This document shows positions 57,897-64,000 of a DNA stretch of 64,000 nt, piece by piece. How positions within the stretch are numbered: position 1 is the stretch's first letter; every line of letters begins with the position of its first letter. The position numbers were made by a program, and so were the translations under genes. Source of the stretch: Nothopassalora personata (taxonomy: Eukaryota; Ascomycota; Dothideomycetes; Mycosphaerellales; Mycosphaerellaceae); the NCBI GenBank assembly GCA_033816765.1, contig CM066292.1:3038001-3102000 (forward strand), written 5' to 3'. The notes beneath the pieces were generated by a model, which was given only the letters and a program-made list of their open reading frames with translations, did no database searches and was not told the DNA's origin.

Positions 57897-58144
57897 TATG
57901 AAACTAGTAGAGATAGAAGTTTAGAACTAGGGTATTAAGTCTAGAAATTAGGGTATAAAAACCATGTTTATTACTAGTAGTAGCACCCTTAAGGTGCTTA
58001 TATAAGTCTTCTTTTGATAAGAGGCCCTTAATTCCTGTAATTCAGGTGCCTAATCTCATTTCCCAAGGACAAGTAATTACCACACTCAATCAGGTTATGT
58101 CACCCTCAAAACCTGCTATCCATGCATCATCCTGGCGCTTTACA
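57897..58144 (-). repeat. Copia element right LTR (5' LTR)
   Basis: Begins TATGAAACTAG on the plus strand, where the left LTR has TGTGAAACTAG (G-to-A), and ends GCGCTTTACA. Otherwise nearly identical to 44704-44952. Confidence 0.92.
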
Positions 58145-58149
58145 GGTGG
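58145..58149. repeat. Target-site duplication, right copy (GGTGG)
   Basis: GGTGG directly after the Copia right LTR; unique host sequence resumes here. Confidence 0.75.
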
Positions 58150-58392
58150 CGCCATGTGTGGCTGGTGACGCGGTGTGACACCATCCCTGCTGCACTGAAC
58201 CCCGCCCCGCCGCTGCAGGCAAGTGACCCCTGGGCGACATCGGAAGTCTCGAAAAATCTTGGTGGGGGTTGCAGCCACAGCCATGGTGGTCATCAACACA
58301 GACATCAATATCGAAACGCCGGCTCTAAGCGGCGACTTCGCAAGACACCAGCATCAAGCGATACAGATACAACCACCACCACCACCATCATC

Positions 58393-59895
58393 ATGGCCAC
58401 CGAATTACCAACCAGCAGGGCCAAGCACGTGAGACCAATCTGCAGAGGCACTGGCCATTAGTGCTAACATGATGTGATGTGCAACAGGAAGGTGCTCCTC
58501 CTTGGCTCTGGCTTCGTCACACAGCCAACCGCCGTGGAGCTTGACAAGGCGGGCGTGCTCGTGACTGTTGGTACGTGAGACGTCTTACTTAGTGCATCGT
58601 CAATGCCTCGTTGAAGTGCCAAGCCAACGCTCTACACAGCCTGCAGAACCCTCAAGTCTGCCCAGCAGCTCGCAGAGCCCCTCAAGTATGCCAACGCCAT
58701 CTCCCTCGATGTCTCCGACCAAAAGGCATTGGAGGAGCAGATTGCCAAGGTCGACCTGGTCATCTCGCTCATTCCATACACGTTCCACGCCAAGGTCATT
58801 GAGGCCGCCATCAACCAGAAGAAGGATGTGGTCACCACTTCTTACGTCTCCGACGCCATGATGGCCCTCGACCAGAAGGCCAAGGATGCGGGCATCACCG
58901 TCTTCAACGAGATCGGTGTCGACCCAGGTGTCGACCACCTCTACGCCGTCAAGACCATCGATGAGGTCCACAAAGCCGGTGGCAAGATCATCAGCTTTCT
59001 GTCATACTGCGGTGGTCTCCCAGCTCCAGAGAACTCCGACAATCCACTTGGCTACAAGTTCTCCTGGTCACCTCGTGGTGTCCTGTTGGCAGCCCGCAAC
59101 AACGCCAAGTTCTACAAGGACGGCAAGGTCGACGGCGTGGAGGGTCCTCAACTTATGAGCACCGCCAAGCCATACTTCATCTACCCGGGCTTCGCATTCG
59201 AGGCTTACCCAAACAGAGATAGCACTCCATTCCGTGAGCGCTACAACATCCCAGAGGCACAAACTCTCATCCGTGGTACCCTCCGGTACCAGGGCAACCC
59301 AGCACTTGTGCAGGTCTTCCACGAGCTTGGCCTCCTCAGCGAGGAGGAGCGGGATTACCTCAAGTCGCCAATTGCCTGGAAGGAGGCTTTCGCCAAGATT
59401 GTCGGCTCGCAGAGTGCCAGCGAGAACGACCTCACATGGGCAGTCAGCTCCAAGGCCAAGTTCAGATCTACTGAAGACAAGGAGCGCATCCTCGCAGGTC
59501 TGCGATGGTACGGCTTCTTCAGTGACGACAAGATTGAGCCACGTGGCACTCCTCTGGACGTCGTCTGCGCGACCCTTGAGAAGAAGCAGCAGTACTTCGA
59601 GGGCGAACGTGATCTTCTCATGCTCCAGCACAAGTTTGAGATTGAGTGGAAAGACGGCAGCAAGGAGACCCGCACATCGACTCTGACCGAGTACGGTGCG
59701 CCAGTTGGCAGCGGTGGATACAGCGCCATGGCCAGACTCGTCGGTGTCCCATGTGCTGTTGCAGTTCTCTTGGTCCTCGACAAGACAATCAGCGACAAGG
59801 GCGTTCTTGCGCCGGTCACACCAAAGTACGCCGACCCGATTCGCCTCAAGCTGTTGGAGTACGGCATTGAATGCAAGGAGAAGACTCTCGCATAG
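58393..59895 (+). CDS. LYS9: Saccharopine dehydrogenase (NADP+, L-glutamate-forming), saccharopine reductase
   Basis: Penultimate enzyme of the fungal alpha-aminoadipate lysine pathway, condensing aminoadipate semialdehyde with glutamate to saccharopine. Exons 58393-58428, 58492-58570 and 58640-59895 give 456 residues. The Rossmann motif LLLGSGFVTQPT is in exon 2, and the junction GTT G/CC TGC restores VTVACRTLKSAQQL. Conserved blocks include LVISLIPYTFHAKVI, VVTTSYVSDAMM, NEIGVDPGVDHLYA, SYCGGLPAPENSDNPLGYKFSWS and the C-terminal GGYSAMARLVGVPCAVAVLLVLD. The first intron has two readings. From ATG 58393 (MATELPTSRAKH) the acceptor must be GGAAG, giving VLLLG. From the upstream ATG 58283 the acceptor CAACAG gives a proline-rich 50-residue N-terminus ending STKVLLLG. 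The first start looks like other fungal Lys9 proteins. The gene begins about 250 bp from the retrotransposon. Confidence 0.96.
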
Positions 59896-60312
59896 ACCGC
59901 GGGTGCTGCTTCCACGATCTCCAAGAAAAGTTCCACGAACGGTTGCAATGGCATTGTGAGTGGTGCTCGTGCTCCGGTTGGAAGAGGTGTGCTTGACGTA
60001 CTTTCGTGGATGGAGTCCCAGAGGTATATGGGCGATTTGACCATGAGGATCGCACGACGTATAGATGACCTTTGGAGCAACGAAGGCCAGCGAGAGCCGG
60101 CAAAGAAGTACCACTTATGAATCTGCTGTGTGGCAATAGAGTACAGGCATAGACAAAAAGCCCAAATCCACTCATGATGTCCACGCTACCCTTCGCTCGC
60201 CTGACATAATCAAACCCAAATGAACATGAAAGTGCTCCAGGAACAAGCCAGACCAAGGCAAAATCACATCCGCAGACGCACAACTTATCATGCCCACCCA
60301 TCCATACTACAT
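59896..60312. other. Convergent 3' region (LYS9 / next gene)
   Basis: About 420 bp containing the two 3' ends. No other feature seen. Confidence 0.5.
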
Positions 60313-61292
60313 TCACCACGCACCCGGAATCACAGGCGCATCATCCTTCGTCTCCCGCTGCACGCGCTCCCTCGTGCCATCTTCGCGGTGCCCACCTCCA
60401 TCTATCCCACTGGAAACAGCTCCCGAGTCGTGGAGCCTCGCATTCCGACGGGCCTTCTTGTCAGTCTGCTCTCGGATCCCGGCATTCTGTTCCCCAGACC
60501 TGTCGGCACGTCAGTCGAGCTTCCCTCCCTATTCCATAAGCTAACAAACTCACCCCGCTGTCTCGAGAGGATTCGGCGACGACACGGACTGATCCCGTGG
60601 AGGTGAGGTGGAAGAACCCTCTCGTGGGTCCCGAGACTGATCTGACGATGGGTCTGAGGAGACCTTCGGAGGCGCACGGTACCCATCGCCACCATCTTCC
60701 TCCTCCGCAGAACGAGGGCGTAGGGCGACTGGTGTGTACTCCACGTGCTTATTCTTGACCATCTGCTTCTCATACTTGGCGAAATCTTTCTCGGCCTTGA
60801 GGAGCGCTCGGTGGCGCTGGGTCAAACGTGAGCTCGAAACTTTCCACTTCCGTCGCCCATTGGCGCTCCCACCATCGTTGGACGTACCTTGTACAACGCA
60901 TTTTTCGCCGCATGCTGATCGTAGCCCTCCGCATCGTACTTGGCAGGGAGGCTCCCTCTGCGCCAGAGATATTTCCACGTCGGCTCTGGCTTCCTGGACG
61001 CGAGGTATCTTGTCGTGGCGTAAGGGAATTGGTCACGGGTGAGGTTGTTGGAGGGGTGGGCGTATTGCCACCATTGTCCTCTTGCGTCTTGGACGAAGCC
61101 GGGTTCTTTGGGGACGATGGGTGCGAGAGTACCCTCTTGGTAGCTGGCGGGTTTGCCGGGAAAGGTTGGGACCTTGGCTGGTGGCATGGGCGGATCTGGT
61201 TCCTGGGAGGTGAAGGGCTCGGGGCGGAGATGGCGAGGACAGTCCTCGATTTTGAAGATGTTTGTGATTTTGGTTAGGGGGTTTGGGACCAT
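60313..61292 (-). CDS. Uncharacterised three-exon protein, possibly mitochondrial
   Basis: Exons 61292-60888, 60816-60554 and 60499-60313, with introns of 71 and 54 nt (GTACGT to ACCCAG and GTGAGT to CGACAG), encode 284 residues in frame throughout. The N-terminal 135 residues look folded: FQVQDARG-type then GQWWQYAHPSNNLTRDQFPY, SRKPEPTWKYLWRRGSLPAKYD and AAKNALYK; the spliced continuation RHRALLKAEKDFAKYEKQM is a basic helix. The rest is disordered and ends with the conserved-looking ETKDDAPVIPGAW. The Pro-, Trp- and Tyr-rich basic head is reminiscent of fungal mitochondrial ribosome or respiratory accessory proteins, but I cannot name a family. A frame extension upstream of 61292 is unlikely. 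The clean splice phases make the gene itself quite sure. Confidence 0.76.
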
Positions 61293-61706
61293 TTTAGTGT
61301 AGCGAGCGGCTGTGAGGAGGCGTGTGGTGCTCTGAGTAGTTAGTAGTCGGGGAGACAGGTTGGTGCTGGTTGGTTCTGCTTGGACAGGAGGGGAAAGGGT
61401 AACTAGGTCAGGGAATATATCTTGGCTACCTGCTGAAAGGCTATAGTCACTACTGCATTCGCGCCCCTCCAAGTCGTAAGCGTGCACAACTGTTTCCTGC
61501 TACGATGAAGTAGTGAATGAAGGTCCCGTGCACGTATTACCCTGAAGCAACCAAGGGATCTCGGTAACGTGATCGATCAGACAATTATTAGCTATTTACC
61601 AAGTGGTGTCATTGTCAGCGCGTGATATTATTCACCCGAACTTCAACCTTTACGCCACTTTTTTTTCCACACATTGCTCTCAGAGCGTACTCATTCGCCA
61701 CCAGCC
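61293..61706. other. Divergent intergenic region
   Basis: About 410 bp upstream of the three-exon gene and of a possible small plus-strand gene. Nothing specific recognised. Confidence 0.45.
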
Positions 61707-61949
61707 ATGTTCAACTTCGTACGGGAGATGGAGCGCGAACGCATTGTGACAGAGGCGAACGAAGCTATGGCGCGAAGCAAAGCGCAAGTCACGAACCTCA
61801 AGCGCGCCCTCGAGCGCCGCAAGCTTAGAAGACGTCACTTCGATACATTGTGGTCCGATAGAGGTTCTATCCAGAGCAGTCGCATCATCGAGGAAGATGC
61901 TGCGAGGCCTCTGGGAGTTATCGATGCTTGGTCAGTACATGCCTCTTAG
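61707..61949 (+). CDS. Possible small basic coiled-coil protein
   Basis: ATG 61707 opens an 80-codon frame, MFNFVREMERERIVTEANEA, followed by QVTNLKRALERRKLRRRHFDTLW, a strongly helical basic stretch. A GTCAGT-type donor near 61930 (GCTTG/GTCAGT) could lead to a further exon, but the opposite gene begins within 30 bp of the stop. The ATG has an adenine-poor context. No family recognised. It may be a real small protein or a chance frame. Confidence 0.35.
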   Translation: MFNFVREMERERIVTEANEAMARSKAQVTNLKRALERRKLRRRHFDTLWSDRGSIQSSRIIEEDAARPLGVIDAWSVHAS

Positions 61950-61977
61950 TCGAGTCCGTTCTTCGCCGACTTTCATC

Positions 61978-63864
61978 TCACAGACCGGACATACCGCTCC
62001 CGCCAACAATCCTCTCCAACGCTTCTCTCGGGATCTCAACCGGCTCCTGCACTGGTAAGTGCACCCCCACAGCTTCCTCACTCACAGACTTTGCCCTCCT
62101 CCTCAAGGAAGCCACGTAGTCGCCGTCGTACTGATACTTATACTCCAGATCCGCCGCAATGCCCGGTCGACCCACACTCTGACGCTTTCCTCTCGAGTTC
62201 TTCTTAGCCGCTCTCGGACGCGCTGGGGTAGTCATACTTCGCACCAAAGTACCCGACTCAGACGTCGGCACTCTCGACCTCTCCCTCTCCTCCTTCTTTA
62301 GCTCAGACTTGACCATGACACTCGGCCCACACGCAAACTTCGGTGGGATGACTTTCGGTCCCGGCGGCGTTTGTTCCCACCACGGTGTATGGTCTCTCTG
62401 GAAATCTGGTACAGCTGGGGCACCGTTCGGACTTGTCATGGGAGTATCGACTCGCTCTTCATGCTCTTTACCTTTCGACCGGAGGACGTTGACGCTTTTG
62501 AGATTTGGCTCGAGGACTTTCGTGAAAGACTGGGTCCGAGCAATTCCGATGTCGGCGATGGCTTCTTCTGCTGAGTTGCAGCGTTCCGTTTCGGGTGTAG
62601 AGGTGGAGCTGCGGCAGGAGACGTAGTCGCTGGTGCTGGCAGTGTCGCTGTCTCTATCGGCTAGTCCTAGGCTTGTATGTTCCCGCCCAGTGGCGTGCGA
62701 GCCTCGCTCGGATACAGAGGATTCTGATGTTGGCAGAGGAGAGTACGGTACTGGCACAGGAGACTCTGCTTCTGGGATTGGAGACATGAGGCGTCGAGGA
62801 CGTCGAATGGTCCGATTCCTTCTAAGTTGGCAGCGACCTGACTTGGCTCTGCTAGTCTGCGAGGTATATCCACTCCGTAAATCGATCACATCTTCATTGG
62901 AGGTACCAGCCATTCCATCAGTTCTCAGTCGCTGTAGAATATTGTCAACTTCGTCTCGGCGCTGCTGTGCCTCTTCTCCGAGCGGTTCATCAGGATTGAG
63001 CACCGCGAGCTCTTGGCGGTAGTTAGTGGGTGCCAGAAATCTTGAAACGTGTTCTGTGATTCTGCTGGCGTAGGGACCGGTCAAAGTACTGTAGTCCCGC
63101 GCGTCTAAATCATCATCATCACTGTCGCTGACCTGCTCACGGAATCGCGATTTACACGCCATTTTGACCTCTGCACGCTGCGTCGCGGCTTCGAGTTGGA
63201 CTTTCTCCACGGCAGTCAACGCTGGTTGTGCATCTTCGGTGACGTGCGTTGCGTCACTTCGCTCGGTGACAGTGGTCTCTTGATCGCTGTCGTTGATCTT
63301 CTCCTCCACACTCGCTGGCCTCGCTTTCCTTGAATCCAACCACGTTTGTGCCAAGGCTCTAGCTCTGGCGTCGCGCTCTTCAAACACCACGGCCTCGTCA
63401 ACGATAACTGCTCTGAGCGACCCAGAGGAAGCCGTGCGATCCATTATAGGACCAAAATCTTCCTGCGCGGCATTATGAGGATCTCGCTGTGCGGCGGCTT
63501 TAAGGCTTTGCTTCGACTGCTTGAATCTGATGCGACGGAGTCCTAACCTTTTGCGCACCTTCTTGCTTACTCTTCTCTCCTCTTGCTTTACTTCATCCGG
63601 CGCAGTCTTCTTCGGGCTGGACAGTTTCCGAAGCTTGTTCCGAGGACGATTATGGCGGCTTCGTTTTGGCCAGCCGAAGCGTGATCTCTTAGTATCAGGC
63701 TGTTCCTTCTCAGAAATAACACTCTGATCGGTAGATGGCTTCGGCGAATCGCTGGTATGGCCGTCACTCATATCATCGAATCTGGCCGGCCGCATCTTCT
63801 TCAGTATTGTGAACCATTTTTTCGATGATCCGGCATTCCTCGCTTCGCCTATCATATCGTCCAT
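61978..63864 (-). CDS. Large disordered basic protein, uncharacterised
   Basis: Single exon of 628 residues from ATG 63864 (MDDMIGEARNAGSSKKWFTI). The N-terminal 110 residues are very basic (KRSRFGWPKRSRHNRPRNKL, KKVRKRLGLRRIRFKQSKQS), consistent with nuclear localisation or nucleic-acid contact. The middle is acidic and Ser/Thr-rich with DSDDDDLDARDYSTLTGPYASRI, a possible short ordered segment FLAPTNYRQELAVLNPDEPLG, and predicted helix RRDEVDNILQRLRTDG. The C-terminal third has several SP/TP sites and an ordered-looking end (RPGIAADLEYKYQYDGDYVASLRRRA then PVEIPREALERIVGG). Codon use is like the neighbours. No enzyme motif seen. The promoter is near the right edge of the window. Confidence 0.76.
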   Translation of the reverse strand: MDDMIGEARNAGSSKKWFTILKKMRPARFDDMSDGHTSDSPKPSTDQSVISEKEQPDTKRSRFGWPKRSRHNRPRNKLRKLSSPKKTAPDEVKQEERRVSKKVRKRLGLRRIRFKQSKQSLKAAAQRDPHNAAQEDFGPIMDRTASSGSLRAVIVDEAVVFEERDARARALAQTWLDSRKARPASVEEKINDSDQETTVTERSDATHVTEDAQPALTAVEKVQLEAATQRAEVKMACKSRFREQVSDSDDDDLDARDYSTLTGPYASRITEHVSRFLAPTNYRQELAVLNPDEPLGEEAQQRRDEVDNILQRLRTDGMAGTSNEDVIDLRSGYTSQTSRAKSGRCQLRRNRTIRRPRRLMSPIPEAESPVPVPYSPLPTSESSVSERGSHATGREHTSLGLADRDSDTASTSDYVSCRSSTSTPETERCNSAEEAIADIGIARTQSFTKVLEPNLKSVNVLRSKGKEHEERVDTPMTSPNGAPAVPDFQRDHTPWWEQTPPGPKVIPPKFACGPSVMVKSELKKEERERSRVPTSESGTLVRSMTTPARPRAAKKNSRGKRQSVGRPGIAADLEYKYQYDGDYVASLRRRAKSVSEEAVGVHLPVQEPVEIPREALERIVGGSGMSGL

Positions 63865-64000
63865 TGCTGATGGAGGCGCATGATGATTTTGTTTGAAAGG
63901 TGATGATTGTTGCTGCTTACAGTGGTTATGCCCTAGACGGTGCGATGCCGTTGCACTGCTAACGATGCGTCCAGTGACTTTGCGAAGCCGACGCGACGAC
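63865..64000. other. Right edge, upstream of the last gene
   Basis: Only 136 bp; presumed promoter or 5' leader of the minus-strand gene. Confidence 0.4.

Larger units (their letters stand above)
44704..58144 (-). mobile_element. Ty1/Copia-type LTR retrotransposon, RIP-mutated, carrying a nested Gypsy element
   Basis: LTRs at 44704-44952 and 57897-58144 are about 248 bp, differ mainly by C/T and G/A transitions and are flanked by a GGTGG target duplication. The coding strand is minus, so the right LTR is the 5' one. Order on the minus strand: PBS next to the right LTR, gag-like region, integrase zinc-binding region (CESC near 55991-55980, preceded by LRHPRLERIMH), reverse transcriptase with YIDDI at 54095-54081, and the RNase H end ADGLTKVLTP near 53180. 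After that comes an extra open region, then a purine tract and the left LTR. Without the 6.9-kb Gypsy insertion the element would be about 6.5 kb. The domain order IN before RT defines Copia. All frames are broken by stops. Confidence 0.95.

Noticed and set aside
44704..58144. Island considered as one large foreign gene cluster or giant transposon
   Set aside because: LTR pairs, target duplications and pol domains explain it fully as two nested retrotransposons.
59068..60114. 348-codon minus-strand frame
   Set aside because: Antisense of LYS9; the LYS9 frame is unmistakable.

Overview
The window looks like nuclear DNA of a filamentous ascomycete, most likely a Dothideomycete. Genes are dense and carry short (about 50-100 nt) GT-AG introns with CTAAC/CTGAC-type branch sites. 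The products are typical of ascomycetes: Gtr1, FUN14, Tho2, Elp3, AdoMetDC, Orc6, Lys9, GH16, GH78 and P450s. A repeat island bears the C-to-T/G-to-A signature of repeat-induced point mutation (RIP). Family names rest on reading the translations; no database search was possible.

Layout. 0.9-2.0 kb: Gtr1/RagA GTPase (-). 3.96-4.8 kb: a decayed GH43 glycosidase (-). 5.05-5.6 kb: FUN14 protein (+). 6.26-13.45 kb: the very large THO/TREX subunit Tho2 (-). 14.9-15.5 kb: a small single-pass membrane protein whose 5' end is unresolved. 16.6-17.4 kb: a lysine/alanine-rich nuclear protein. 18.2-20.4 kb: secreted GH78 rhamnosidase. 20.7-21.4 kb: flavin-reductase-like protein. 23.0-23.9 kb: secreted GH16 glucanase. 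24.6-26.3 kb: Elp3 (-). 27.1-28.6 kb: multi-pass membrane protein with a duplicated tail. 30.0-31.5 kb: AdoMet decarboxylase with a long leader. 31.8-33.0 kb: SLATT-domain protein (-). 34.4-36.3 kb: an intact P450 (-). 37.4-39.1 kb: a benzoate-hydroxylase-like P450 pseudogene (-). 39.8-40.9 kb: 2-oxoglutarate/Fe(II) dioxygenase (+). 41.6-42.9 kb: Orc6 (-). 43.1-44.5 kb: MFS transporter (-). 58.4-59.9 kb: Lys9 saccharopine reductase (+). 60.3-61.3 kb: an unrecognised three-exon gene (-). 62.0-63.9 kb: a disordered basic protein (-).

The main accessory feature is 44.70-58.14 kb. A Ty1/Copia-type LTR retrotransposon (coding strand minus, 5-bp target duplication GGTGG, PBS matching the anticodon region of initiator tRNA-Met) is interrupted by a complete Ty3/Gypsy chromodomain element (plus strand, 362-bp LTRs, target duplication AATAG). 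Both are riddled with RIP-type stops, yet reading frames can be followed over kilobases. Each seems to carry an extra open frame beyond gag-pol: a convergent antisense coiled-coil ORF next to a tRNA-like sequence in the Gypsy element, and a lysine-rich ORF after pol in the Copia element. I consider these the best candidates for something undescribed.

The genes do not form one pathway. Housekeeping functions are mixed with secreted carbohydrate-active enzymes and a small oxidative group (P450, P450 pseudogene, dioxygenase) at 34-41 kb that might be remains of a catabolic or secondary-metabolite locus.
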